A stretch of DNA of 64,000 nucleotides from Melieria omissa (GCA_963971225.1 OZ020267.1:1984001-2048000), one strand, 5' to 3'. Positions 13,657 to 25,076 are shown, counted from the stretch's first letter. Notes: generated from the letters alone by a model not told the origin. Numbers and translations: made by a program.

Positions 13657-14299
13657 ATTTCCTTTCTTTCCTTTCCTTTCCTTTCCTTTCCTTTCCTTTC
13701 CTTTCCTTTCCTTTCCTTTCCTTTCCTTTCCTTTCCTTTCCTTTCCTTTCCTTTCCTTTCCTTTCCTTTCCTTTCCTTTCCTTTCCTTTCCTTTCCTTTC
13801 CTTTCCTTTCCTTTCCTTTCCTTTCCTTTCCTTTCCTTTCCTTTCCTTTCCTTTCCTTTCCTTTCCTTTCCTTTCCTTTCCTTTCCTTTCCTTTCCTTTC
13901 CTTCCTTTCCTTTCCTTTCCTTTCCTTTCCTTTCCTTTCCTTTCCTTTCCTTTCCTTTCCTTTCCTTTCCTTTCCTTTCCTTTCCTTTCCTTTCCTTTCC
14001 TTTCCTTTCCTTTCCTTTCCTTTCCTTTCCTTTCCTTTCCTTTCCTTTCCTTTCCTTTCCTTTCCTTTCCTTTCCTTTCCTTTCCTTTCCTTTCCTTTCC
14101 TTTCCTTTCCTTTCCTTTCCTTTCCTTTCCTTTCCTTTCCTTTTCCTTTCCTTTCCTTTCCTTTCCTTTCCTTTCCTTCCTTTCCTTTCCTTTCCTTTCC
14201 TTTCCTTTCCTTTCCTTTCCTTTCCTTTCCTTTCCTTTCCTTTCCTTTCCTTTCCTTTCCTTTCCTTTCCTTTCCTTTCCTTTCCTTTCCTTCCTTTCA
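13657..14299. repeat. CTTTC pentanucleotide satellite, about 128 units
   Basis: About 643 bases of nearly pure CTTTC, with only a few one-base slips (near 13901, 14141, 14178 and 14291). On the other strand it is GAAAG. Because 5 and 3 share no factor and GAAAG contains no stop in any phase, all minus-strand frames read the same E-R-K-G-K peptide; the 232-residue frame there is an artefact. The pure polypurine/polypyrimidine strand is of a type known to form triplex (H-DNA) structures. Confidence 0.97.
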
Positions 14300-17110
14300 T
14301 TCTCTTCTAGTTCCCTCAAGAAATCCGTACTGATCCGCAGAGGCCCTTGTTAACCCCTCTTCCCCTATAATATTACCGATTTCTGCTGCTAGAGTCAGTT
14401 CATGTGCACTGGCATCGGTTTAAGCCACTTTCAGTTAGTTGGAAAATACTTAACCTTATTTTCTTGTTAGCAATCACACCGATTACCGTTTGTGGTCGGG
14501 GAAAATGTGTGGAAAATTGCGGAAAATTTGCAATATCTCATTTTTTGCCACGTAAATGCGGTAAAGTATTTGAATGAATTTCAGTAGCAAATGAAAAAAG
14601 TGCAGCGAACAGGTAGAAGAAGAGTAGAAAAATGTGACAAATGTCACAAACCATATTATTGAAGTTTTATAGTTCACATTTTACTAGTCTTTTATTTATA
14701 AAAGTCATGTCTACTCTTAGTTAATTTTTGCTTTGACTATCCATACCCATCGATTAATAAGTGTCAGCTAGTCGCTGTGTTTCTGTTATTCCAATCTTTG
14801 CTGACTTGCAGTTCATTACCAAATGAGCTCACAAATGAGTCGCTGCTGACCTTTTGGCGACTGCTTCAAATGTCACTTTGTTTACTCGGATCCGCTGCAC
14901 CGCAGGCGGCCATTGTGGCCAACACCACGAATTCGCGCATTCTGACCGCAGCGGCTGCACCTGCTGGCTGCTGCTGCTGCTGCCACCAAATGCCGCTCGT
15001 AAAGTTCAAGTCAATCTGAAGCGTTAGAAAGGCGCAGAAGCGTGCAGAGTCTGCGGCTTCCAACCGAATTTCCACAATTCATTTTGCTTTGAGTGCAATC
15101 AATAAAACAATATTCAAAAGGTTAAAGTGAGCTGCGCGGTGCAGTGACTTCTGCGGGACTGTGTGTCTTCTTCGGCTGCTTGGATCGTTTTGCGGCGTCT
15201 CTACTTTACACACAAACACATAGAAACAGTTGAATGAAACGTTGACGACGATGTTATTGAAGCATACAGCAACTGGTTGGCGGATGTTTTGCATATGGAA
15301 ATATTTCAAGTATGGGTTTGACTGTGCAAAACTAGTTATGCTTGTCAGTATTGAAGTTTGTCTTCATTTTTTTGTATACATTATTAACATAATATATTTA
15401 TATATCTGCAAGATTTTTACCTCAAATATTTTTTAAGAGCAAGTAAAATACTTAAAAAAACACTTAAATGCCCAAATAAACATTTGTGACATGTGTCCCA
15501 AAAGTGTCACACACACTTTAAAGCATTTAAATACCAGAATATACATTTGTGACACACGTTTCAAAGTGTCACACATGCGTCAAGTCCGTCACACACATAA
15601 GTTGCACTCAAAAAAATTAATTAAAAGCATTTTACATCGTTTTATGGTTTCGTTTCGAAGTGCAAGCAGGTCAATGGTGGTCAAAATGTGGCAGTCTGCT
15701 TAAAAAAAAAAACAAAATTCACTCAAGTCGAGTCTGAGTTGTTGAATGATTTTTATCTTTTGTGGCTTTGGTGTCAATTTGGTGTGACAAGATTCATCGA
15801 CGCGCCGCTTAATGACACGTCTGCGCTGCGTCACACATTGACCCTACTCACTTGCCATGACAATTCGACTGAACTTCATGGCCTCCGTTCTCTTTCGGAA
15901 ATGTGTGCAGTGGATGCTGTCAGCATTGTCGCTTCGCTGACTATGAGTAACCTTCGACGTTTACAAGTGCCAACAGGTTTACAAGTCGGTGCAGTGTCAC
16001 TTTTAATGTGAGAAGTGCATGACAGAAAAAAACAAACAAGCAGAAACTAAACGAAAACTGAAATTCATTGAACTCATTGAAGAATTACTGCAGATCTTCG
16101 GCAACTTCGCTGTCAGTGGCTGCAGCTGGATGCTGTTAACTCTAATGACACAGCAGTGAGCACAAAACCATTTCAGAATATTTTCAGCAATGATTTATGG
16201 ATGCACTAAAGTCAACTTGAATTGAAGAGGAAAACGTGTACAAAGTGGCTTGAATGCGATTTTGTTTGCGGGTTGAAGTGTGTACAACAATTTTTTTAAC
16301 TAAATCAAAATTAATTTTTACTAATTTCACTTATTTTTATTTATTTATTATTTTCAGCACTCTGCGCATTCATTCATATTTGTTTAGGAAATTTAATTTT
16401 TGTACCACTGTCTTACATCATCGCAAAAAGACTTTACAACAATTGAAAGTGATCATCTTGAACACTAACAAATATTTGATATTCATAAATTTGGCTAAGC
16501 ATTTAATTTCTCTGCTTTTTCTCAGTGATTCCATAAGCACTTTCGCTGCTTATGAATTGGCAATAATTAGTGAATACCTCTCGCTTGGCCAGTATCACGC
16601 TTCAACTTCATTGGCAATACACCAACAAAGATTGTCAGAATGAAAAGCACCGCGGGAACATCATTAAGAAAGCGTTTGTTTGAGTCATTCGCAATGGTCG
16701 GCAATGGCTGGTTGTGCTGCATAATTTTCTTGTAATGAAATTTCAAGTTTACAAATCCACAAAGAGCAACGCCAACAAGTTGTTTGCAAAGACACATAAA
16801 AAACTTTCAAAAAGATTCATAAAAATAGTGTAACCATTTATATTGATTAGGATAAAGAAGTGCGTGAGAAGAGAATTTTATGTAGAAAATGAGCTAAAAG
16901 AAATTGCGCTAGAAAAAATTATTTTAATTATTAATTTAAAAGAGAAATAATTATAAATAACTATTAGAGTTATGAGCCAAAGCAATGGCTGCTTATATTA
17001 AAATAAATATTAAATTAATTCAAGAAAATGTGAAATTACTTGGGAAGAATTTTGAGGGAACAAAACTAATGCTGTACACATAGTTTTTAAAGTGTCTGTG
17101 TGTGTTTTTT
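14300..17110. other. Non-coding DNA with TGTGACA inverted pairs
   Basis: Holds the TGTGACA/TGTCACA palindrome at 14633-14648 and the duplication at 15481-15575. The rest is AT-rich with no gene supported. Confidence 0.58.
15481..15575. repeat. 63-base duplication with TTTGTGACA/TGTCACA inverted pairs
   Basis: CATTTGTGACATGTGTCCCA starts at 15481 and CATTTGTGACACACGTTTCA at 15544; each is followed by AAGTGTCACACA. In each copy TGTGACA faces TGTCACA across about 13 bases. Confidence 0.75.
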
Positions 17111-17614
17111 TTAACCCTTCTGTCAATACGAAAAATGTCCACCCATCTCCAATACGAAGGTACCCGGGTACCTTCATACAATTTGTATGGGAAAAGTGAA
17201 AATAATAGCGTAAAAATGTTAAAAATCGTTGTTGGCTTTTAAAACAAAGCGTTATTTATTGATATGATGTCCTAAATTTAACTTATATTTGAATACAACT
17301 TTTATTTCAAATTTAAAATTTGCTCCACTCGAATACCAATGAGTAATTTCACGTTGAAACTGTATTGTTTTACTGTATTTTGTATGAAGGTACCTGGGTA
17401 CCTTCGTATAGATCAAAGGGGTAGTGTTCAAAAATCGGATCTAAAAGTTATACAGAAAACGTTTTCTTTCTATATAAGTTATCTAATAATAGTCAATCGA
17501 TATTTAGGAAGATACTAAAAATACCAGCATAACGTTCCTTGGCCGAAAGTAGGATATTTTTACTTCAAAAATGCAATAGGTACCCAGGTACCTTTGTATT
17601 GACAGAAGGGTTAA
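17111..17614. mobile_element. piggyBac-like MITE (TTAA target) with GGTACC palindromes
   Basis: The ends are inverted repeats: TTAACCCTTCTGTCAATAC from 17111 and its complement ending at 17614 (GTATTGACAGAAGGGTTAA). TTAA at each end followed by CCC is the usual target and terminus of piggyBac-type elements. At 504 bases with no open frame it is non-autonomous. Inside are a perfect 20-base palindrome (17156-17175, GAAGGTACCCGGGTACCTTC), a near-perfect copy at 17386-17405 whose flanks are the reverse complement of the first, and a third GGTACC pair at 17579-17592 next to the right end. The element is therefore built of nested inverted repeats. Confidence 0.83.
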
Positions 17615-19667
17615 TAGAGCTACAGGAAGTTTTAAAACAATGATCGTGAACTGGAGCAGCACATGGAACAGGCTGGGGCTGTGATGAGGTTGAACTTTGA
17701 TTTGCTGCTTGGAAATATTTTTGAGGAAACGCTGATCCTAGAAAACACGGTCCTAGAAACGGTTAGAGGGAATGTAGAACAGACAAATTAGCTCGGAGAG
17801 ATAGTTGGAATAAGACTTCTGTAAACCAGAAAATATGTCTATGTAGATTCGATAGCCAAAGGTATGGATGACAATTGGATAACTTCGAGACATCATTGAA
17901 GCTGGATCGGGACAGCCAATTGCAGACAATTTGAATCGTATTTGAAGCAGCCAGTAGGTTCTAAATCTTAGTTAGTGAAAATTTTAGGAGTCTCATAAAA
18001 ACCACAATTGCTTGGAAGTTATTCGTAGACTATGCTTAGAGAACGACAAGGCAGTTGCACACACTGGTCTATGTAGCATTGGTCCCTGTAACTCAAAATA
18101 TCACGTGACATATGTAGCTATTGAGTGGTAAGAGTTGACCATCCAAAGCCCAACCACGCACAAGGATACAATAAATAACCCACCAAATGTTCTGCTTCAG
18201 CAAATCTCTCGGCAAAATAGCAGGAAGTGGCTTAAGACACTCAAAGTCCGACATGAAGAACTTTTAATTTGTCTTAATTTTCCATATCGCTTTATGTGAA
18301 TTATTTAGATATATATTTCTGTTGCGCAATATTGCTGTACTTTTGTTAAATGTGAGCATTTGTTGTGTGACATGTTCAATGATCTAAAACCTAATTGCAA
18401 ATACAAAAACACTTGCTAGCAGCTCATGCTTTTGTTGTTAGTCGGGCATGGTTTTGAATTCTCAAAGTCCGCAAATCAGTCCGAGTTGTTGCTCAATTAG
18501 GCATTCAATTACATGGCCACTTGGCGCTGTTATTCTAGTCGACTGACTGACTGGGCATGCGTGCTTTGCTGCTTGTTGAACACTTCCGGCACTTTGCTGC
18601 AGTGGCAAATTTCATTATGCTCGGTGGCTGTTGCCGATTCGATAAGCGAAAAGTGTAATACAAGCCACCACTGCTCGACGTCGACGTCGACTTGGAACGC
18701 GAACGCCACAAGCTGCGGTTAATGATTTTTTTTTCAATTGTTGCTCAATTGTTGCTGCTTTCATAAGGCAACTGGCTGCGCTGCTCTTTGGCCCCATTCT
18801 AAAATGGCTTTTGAGCAACGGTAGTTAGCGCCTAATAAACGGATTTTTATGGCCTATGCTGGCGGCAGCTTGAAAGGCGTCAAATTAAAATTTGTTCTTG
18901 AGGAATTTTCAATTTGCTCTCATTTCGACAACAGTGGTGAATGTGTCAGGGACCAGCACTCCGAATTGATTGAAAATGTAGCAAAATACTTGTAAATCTA
19001 ATCATAAAGTGGAACAAAGAACAATTAAATTGTACTCGAGCCATTGAGTTTTGAATTATTTATGATTTTTCGGTTAGTTTAAAACTGGCAAACCCCAGAC
19101 ACTCCACATAGTCTGCCGGAGTGCCATAAAAAAACAACGCTTACGATAAACGCAAAATCGTGACCTGTCTTCGGCGGAGAATGTTTTCGTTGCTCTTCTA
19201 ATCTAGAAAACACAAAACAAAACTCTGCGAAGAAGAAGATGAAGCGCTGCGACTGGCTATGAGTCATTGTCGTAGGTTCAAGCAGTATTTCCTTATATGG
19301 TTTATTGTTGCTGCGTCAGCACTGATTTCCCAGTTAAGTGGGTTTACTAACGCAAACGTTTAAATTATTTAATTGTTGTTGTTGCTTAAAATGGTATTAA
19401 GTCAAGTCTGGGGAAAAGTGTGTCAGCAGTGTTGCAGTGTTTCCGAAAGCTGGCCGCATTTAAATGGCTCGGGGCGTTGGCTTGACGAATTTTATTGCTG
19501 GGTGAGCGTGCAAGACCCGATTTGGGTTAAGTACTGCAATGCAAATGGTGCGTAGGCGACTTAAAGTCAGTGACCAAATGTGCGTCAAATATTGTTTTTG
19601 CAAACTAAAAAGAATAGTGGGAGCAAAACACTGGACAGACATATGACAGAACATATTGAGAGGGCGC
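17615..19667. other. Non-coding DNA, nothing recognised
   Basis: A short GACGTCGACGTCGAC tract lies near 18677-18691. 17640-18260 has a more even base composition that could be an old decayed element, but I see no family motif. Confidence 0.55.
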
Positions 19668-20560
19668 TGACTATATTGAATGCTGATTCTAATGCGTTGT
19701 GCACAGCCCAAACCACTGAAGATACTAATATGAAAAATGAACTGTAGGTACATCTTGAAAAACGAAGCTCCGCTAAGATGGGATTTTTTTAAATTCGGGG
19801 TCTAAATGGGCAAAACATGCGTTGAGTTGTTGTATAAAGAAATTAGATTTTATGGACCTTTTGACTTCAAACTTGGTGAAAATACTCCAAATCAAAAAAA
19901 ATTTGACACGTATTTAATAATTTTTCGAAATTCAAAATTTATAGGAGTAAACCAAGGGTTAAGGTTCATAAATGAAGAGACAACGAAAAAACACTAAACC
20001 CATTGGCCTATTGACCTCAAAATCGGTGAAAATACCTGAAAACAAAAAAAATTTGACACGTATTTCTCATTTCTTTGAAAATCACAACTTGAAGGAGTTA
20101 AAGTTAAAGTTGAAGTTAAAAATGTTTATGAAGGAGCATGATTTTTTAACCGTAGATCGAGCTTCAAAAAAATTAGGGAATCCTATCCTATGTACATAAA
20201 GGCGAAAATTATAAACTTTTAAATTTTTCAAGATCTCTTTCTTAAAAAAGTGTGAAAGATGGTTTTAAACAAGCATAATCCCAACACAAAGTCACAAGAA
20301 TGGTTCCTGAAAAAAGTTATCATAAAACAAAAAACCAAATGTATAATGTTTGATACAAAGCTCGATCTACGGTTAAGCTTTTTGAATTCCACTTTGGTAA
20401 AAGTACTTCAAGTGTGAAATAATTCAATACGTGTTTTTGTCAGGATCAATTAAGGGTTAAGAAGAAGTTGATTTATTTAAATTGTTATTATAAATAAATA
20501 TTGACTGATTTATTCTTTTATTATTGGCTTTAAACTTGCGTGCAAAGCTGCGGGGCACTG
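19668..20560. repeat. Diverged dispersed repeat, copy A (3' side of the Kunitz gene)
   Basis: Shares with copy B (21369-21880) the string CAGCCCAAACC-CTGAAG, then ATGAA-TTGAACTGTAGGTAC, a T-run before AATTCGGGGTCTAA, and a tail with GGCTTTAAACTTGCGTGCAA. Internally it has about three 150-base units, each with CTTTTGAC-TCAAA-T-GGTGAAAATAC followed by TTTGACACGTATTT (19903 and 20053); the third is split by the MITE at 20146-20376. A minus-strand fragment near 38360-38400 carries the same CCCAAACCGCTG-AGCTAT head. No coding content; the element class is unknown. Confidence 0.7.
20146..20376. mobile_element. TTAA-flanked MITE nested inside a dispersed repeat
   Basis: Perfect 19-base inverted termini: TTAACCGTAGATCGAGCTT at 20146-20164 and its complement ending at 20376. 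The TTAA ends suggest a piggyBac-like element of 231 bases. It interrupts the third internal unit of the repeat at 19668-20560; removing it rejoins sequence that resembles the neighbouring units. It has no coding capacity. Confidence 0.8.
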
Positions 20561-20653
20561 CTTGTTGGAAATAAAGTAATACCACGACAACAACAACAAC
20601 AAAAATATATTGGGATTCTCGTTCTCGTTATTTGCTTGGAGTGATTCTGTACT

Positions 20654-20680
20654 TTTATTTATGTTCACACAAAATTTATT
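20654..20680 (-). terminator. Polyadenylation signals of the Kunitz inhibitor gene
   Basis: Two AATAAA hexamers on the minus strand (20675-20680 and 20654-20659) begin 9 and 30 bases beyond the TAA stop at 20689-20691. They predict a very short 3' UTR, usual for small secreted-peptide genes in flies. Which one is used cannot be told from sequence. Confidence 0.55.
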
Positions 20681-20688
20681 CACAACAT

Positions 20689-20999
20689 TTAATTGTCTTC
20701 GCACAAACTTTTGCACTGCTCTTCAGAATGGAAGCGATTACCGTTGCCTCCACATCCACCATATGTGAATTCTGCGCATTTACCGATACTTTCGTCGAAC
20801 GACCAGGCAGGTATATTGGCCTTGCACACTTGATGAGGTCCATATCCGTCACTGTAAGGTGGTAATTCGCACTTGGCTAAAAAAGTGGGAATAATATGAA
20901 CGCTGGTCTGCTTAAAAAGAACCTGTTCTACTCACGATCCCTGGCACTTGCGACAGTGATGAGCGCCAATGTGACAAGAAACCAACCGCAGAACTTCAT
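20689..20999 (-). CDS. Secreted single-domain Kunitz (BPTI-type) serine protease inhibitor, two exons
   Basis: CDS is complement(join(20689..20876, 20936..20999)), 83 residues. Exon 1 encodes a signal peptide, MKFCGWFLVTLALITVASA, then R-D. The 59-base intron runs from GTGAGT (20935 downward) to TTTTTTAG (ending 20877) and splits a codon in phase 1, giving D-P-K-C. Exon 2 holds one complete Kunitz domain. Its six cysteines are at 24, 39, 55, 63, 76 and 80; spacings of 16, 8, 13 and 4 match BPTI exactly, while the first loop (15) is six residues longer. The hallmark F-T-Y-G-G-C-G-G-N lies at 58-66 and N-R-F at 68-70. The residue after Cys39, the usual P1 contact, is Lys40; from family knowledge this favours trypsin-like targets. 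The expected pairing is C1-C6, C2-C4, C3-C5. Small secreted Kunitz proteins of this size in flies include accessory-gland and haemolymph inhibitors; which applies here is unknown. No break is seen. Confidence 0.93.
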
Positions 21000-21080
21000 C
21001 CTCGCAAACTTTCTGAGACGTAGACGACACGACTTCTTACTGGCTGCGACTCACTCGAGTTGTGTTGTCTTCTCTGCAAG

Positions 21081-21090
21081 CGCCTTTTAT
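21081..21090 (-). promoter_or_regulatory. TATA-like box of the Kunitz inhibitor gene
   Basis: On the minus strand this reads ATAAAAGGCG, preceded by AG, a good match to a TATA element. It lies 82-91 bases upstream of the ATG at 20999. Transcription would then start near 21055-21065 and give a 5' UTR of about 60 bases. No strong Inr (TCAGT) is visible at that point, so the start site is inferred from the box alone. Confidence 0.55.
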
Positions 21091-21368
21091 CTGAGTGAGT
21101 CAAGGCGCAGGGCTGTGTTTCGAATTGAAATTAATCGGGAACTAACTAGCGTGACTTACCTACTTACTTACTTACTTAGTTAGTTAGTTAGTTAGTTAAT
21201 TGGTGTGACTAACATTGTTTTACACAGCGGCCACTACTTCGACGGAAAGAAACGAACGGGCAATCGTATGTTTAGGAGCACAACTAGTGCATGATTTCAA
21301 GGGTTGGTTTCTAGTATTATATATGTATCTATGTTTAAGTTTGTTTATATTTTATCATATAATTCCTT

Positions 21369-21880
21369 GTCCTGACTGATTGACTGGCTGACTGACTGGT
21401 TTATCATCGCCCAGCCCAAACCGCTGAAGCTATAAATATGAAATTTGAACTGTAGGTACATAAATGAAAAATGTTTCTCCGCTATGACTGGATTTTTTTT
21501 TTTTAATTCGGGGTCTAACATGGGTTAAGGTGTTGCATGAAGAAATCCGATTTTTACGCCTTTTGACTTCATATTTGGTAAAAGTACTTGTGAAGCACTT
21601 CGACGCGTGTTTTTCACTTTTCGGACATCAAAATCTAACGCGGTCAACAATGGGTTAATTGTTTGTATGGAGAAACAAGATTTTATGGGCCTTTTGACTT
21701 TAAACTTATTGAAAGCACTTAACATGCGAAATAATTCGATTCCAATTCCAATTGACTTCAAGTAAGTATTTCAGTATTTAAGTATTTTTCCATAAAAATC
21801 TGACGGAATCAACAAAGGCTTAAGAAAAGCTTGATTTATTGGACTTTAAATTTGCATACAAAGCCGCAACATCCTGCTAG
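21369..21880. repeat. Diverged dispersed repeat, copy B (5' side of the Kunitz gene)
   Basis: Same family and orientation as copy A. The head is CAGCCCAAACCGCTGAAGCT (near 21411) and the body AATTCGGGGTCTAACATGGG. Two internal units about 131 bases apart start with CTTTTGACTTCATATTTGG (21560) and CTTTTGACTTTAAACTTA (21691). The tail, GGACTTTAAATTTGCATACA (21840 on), matches the tail of copy A. It lies about 280 bases upstream of the Kunitz TATA-like box. Confidence 0.68.
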
Positions 21881-24456
21881 TATGTTATGAATTGAGAGAT
21901 TCTGGCGCATCGAAATGAAAAACTCATGCACAGAAATATTTTCAATGTGCTTAAAACATTTACGAACTAAACTACTAAACAACTCCTTTGGAATTCTCCT
22001 CCTTTTGAATTCAATAAACAAATTCAAAATCAGTCCGAAAACAATCTTTGTCAACTGGAGTTAATAAATAAACCTTGTGACCAAATCACACAACGCACAC
22101 AACCGATTGTGTTTAGTTATAGTCGGAATTTCCAGCCAAAAAAGCTAAACATTTGCTTCGATTCGGTGCGCCAGCAAAGCGAATGCAAGCAACAGTCGCA
22201 GCTCATTGTTGCTGCCAAAGTGGGTGTGCGGCCGCACAAACAATAAAGTCATAAAATCGAATTTTAGTTACAAATACTTTTTGTTTCTACAATTTTCGTG
22301 GTGCATTGCACGCACTGACAGTTGGCAACAAAGTGAGCAAAAATTGTCAATTGTATTGACATAACGGCCAACAAAGCGCAGCAACAAATGCAACAATAGC
22401 CAAAATATGGTAAAAAGCGAGCAGAAAACAACGCCGGAAAATTTGTAATCAAAAACCGGTTTCACACGCTTCAGTGTGCAGCTTTCGGCACTTGAAGCGC
22501 TGCGTCTACGTCGGCTTCGGCTTCGGCGTCGGCGACAGCTTCAGCGTGGGTGCGGTTCGGTTTGTTTGTTTCTATAATTTTGTTGTTGCTGCACTTGGTT
22601 ACCACCCTTTTCGTTATGCCGAGCGACCTGTCGCGAATTGTGCCACTGCCGCACTTGGCCCAGCAGTAAATTTCAAACAAACAAACTAAATTAAAAACCG
22701 CCAGCGGCTGTCAAATGCAATTTGAGTAATTGTTGTTGATGTGTGCGCTGCCAGTCTGTGTGTGTGTGTGTGTGTGCGTATAAACGTTTGTGCGTCTAAG
22801 GTCTCAATTTTTGGACTTGATATGCCCAATTCGGTTTACATTTTGTGTGTATGTGTGTGTGTGTGTGTGTGCAATTGCAGTCGCTGTAAAGTGCGCAAAA
22901 TTTATTTGATTTTCCAAAACTGCATTTGACAGTGCGGCGGTTTTTGTTGGCTGCCGTTCATTATGGCGCTCGCACGCATTCAGCAGTCGTCAGTCGGTGC
23001 ATAACATTTGAAAAGTTGATAAATTGCCCTGCTGACAATTAAATTGAAAAATTGACCATGAATATTCAGAGCTCGAGCTGTTTATTGCTTATAATTTAGT
23101 ATGTAAATTTTACATTTGTTGTTGCTCGATTTGTTTTGGCTTTGTTGGTTGGTGGGCGTTGAAGTCAGGCCATTGCTTTTGAGTTATGGTTATGGGGGCG
23201 TGGTTTTATTACAAATAAATAATGATTAGCTGTGCATTATCTAAGCAATCGTACATTTTGTCAGAGTTGAAAGTTGTCTACGTGGCCCACACAAAGTTCA
23301 AGCTGACATCATCCCTTACGATCGCATCGAAATTGCTTCCCTTGGCGGCAGCGCCGAATTCCCGCAACTATGGACTCGCGTATCACCTGCGATCGATCGG
23401 TCGATTAGTTGCAGGATTTCCATAATTTATTTATGAGTGGTTTTGCCAAGCATTGAACGGGGTGTGGCGCATGATTGGCAGCTCATAAGTGTTTTGATTT
23501 ATTTGCATCAGCTGCCGCGGTGCACAAGAAACGAAGTCGCACTGAACCGGCAATTACTGCCTTGTTAAGTTAAACAATCGCTGAGCAAATTATTTAATCT
23601 GTGTTTGATGCGATTAACCAGATTACCAAGTGTCAATTATCCATCACAGCGGCACCTGGGGCCGAGTGCGCGCGTGAGTTGGTGCTGATGGCGCAGCAGA
23701 CCCGGCGGTGACACTGCGGCCACTGCAGGTGAGAAAATTAATTGAATTGTAGCAAATTTGTTGGGCGGTTAGTTTGTCAAGATTGGACTTGAATGGAAGT
23801 AATAAATGTAATAATTTTTCTTAATTAAAAAGTGAAAGTTTCAGTAATGCAAATAACATTTGAAAGAGTTTAAAAGACTTTTTTGTTGCATGCGAGCGCA
23901 CATGTGCAACTAATGAGCAGCAACTGAACATCAGATTTCCAAGAACATTTCAGATGCTCGTCCCAATCTTTGCAGTTTCATCTCGACTCCACGGAAAGCT
24001 GCAAATTTAATTAAAACCCAGAACCGCTAACTAAAACGAAAGCGTTAATAAAAGTGTCAACGCTGCTGCGAAAAAGAACATAACAAAAATTCTTCTGGCA
24101 TAAATTTCGCTCGGGTCGGCCAACAGCGACAAAGGCCCAAGAAGAATGTTTCTCGCCGAGTTTACGTCGTAATTATGGGTAGCGACATAAATTTTATTTT
24201 AATTATGGCAATGCCGGTGCGCCAGCCGAGGCCAATGGACTGCGCGGCCTGAACAAACAGCAGCCACGCCGAGGAGCGACCACTGTGCGACTTTAGTTAA
24301 GTTGAGTTGAGTTGAGTTGAGATGTGACAGCGCGATTTGACAGCAAAGTGTTTGCTTATCTTTAGCTGTTGTCTTGCGCTGTGGCAACGTGCAGACTGCT
24401 GTGCCTAATTGTACAAAGATTACGGAAAAATGTCGCTGGTGTGTTTTTGGTGCCCT
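21881..24456. other. Non-coding DNA upstream of the mariner locus
   Basis: Contains the TG microsatellites, a GGCTTC/GGCGTC tract near 22508-22540 that creates an alanine-rich minus-strand frame, and a GTTGA pentamer run at 24301-24321. No gene supported. Confidence 0.55.
22757..22871. repeat. Two TG microsatellites
   Basis: Perfect TG runs at 22757-22776 and (with one A) 22844-22871, separated by unique DNA. Shorter TG runs also occur at about 27411-27425, 54487-54508, 54642-54662 and 63427-63444. Confidence 0.85.
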
Positions 24457-24707
24457 TTAACCCACCGCGTGACAGTGGTTCGAAAATGTATTCAAGAAAT
24501 ACTCACATCGGAATTGTATTTACATACAAAGTTGACACATAACACATAGATGGATGAGAGATGGTAGGCTTAGTCCGAACATTGGCTTACATAGTTGTTG
24601 TACAGGGTTTTCCAACAAGAGGTGTTATTTTGATATTCAAAGAAAAATGCCATTTTCTGAGATAAATGATCGGATGTTTATTTCATAATAAAGAGGAAGG
24701 TATGCCG

Positions 24708-25067
24708 TTAATAATGAAAAACAACATCAGCCAAATGGCCACCACGACCACGCTTACAGGACCATATCCTTTTCATGAAATTTTCCATAACCAAATCGCA
24801 AAGTGGCTGCCCTATGTCCTCGATAGCCTCACGAATTCTATCTTTGAGGTCTTGAATCGACGCTGGGCTGTTGGCGTACACCTTATCTTTCACGTGGTCC
24901 CAAAGAAAGAAGTCGCAAGGTGTAAAATCACAAGATCTCGGTGGCCAATTGTGATCACCTCTTCCAGAGATAACACGGTCCGGAAACTTTTCCCGTAAAA
25001 GAGCAATGGTTTCGTTGCTTGTGTGGCACGTAGCGCCGTCTTGTTGAAAGTAAACGTTGTCGACCAT
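24708..25067 (-). pseudogene. rosa-type mariner transposase, C-terminal catalytic fragment (DD41D)
   Basis: 119 residues with the second catalytic aspartate in Q-Q-D-G-A-T and the third in the motif R-S-C-D-F-T-P-C-D-F-F-L-W. Counting the residues between them gives 41, the DD41D signature of the rosa group, rather than DD34D mariner or DD34E Tc1. The first catalytic aspartate, normally in an S-D-E-A-H-F context, lies in the deleted part. The family's usual C-terminal ending (R-G-G-H then a short tail) is intact. The in-frame methionine is internal to the original gene, not a true start. Confidence 0.87.
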
Positions 25068-25076
25068 AAAAAATCA

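Noticed and set aside
13621..14319. 232-residue lysine/glutamate-rich frame on the minus strand
   Set aside because: It is a direct reading of the GAAAG satellite; every frame gives the same pentapeptide.
20896..21183. 95-residue plus-strand frame
   Set aside because: It is antisense to the first exon and promoter of the Kunitz gene, which explains the sequence better.
24666..24998. 110-residue plus-strand frame
   Set aside because: It is the antisense shadow of the mariner transposase C-terminal fragment.
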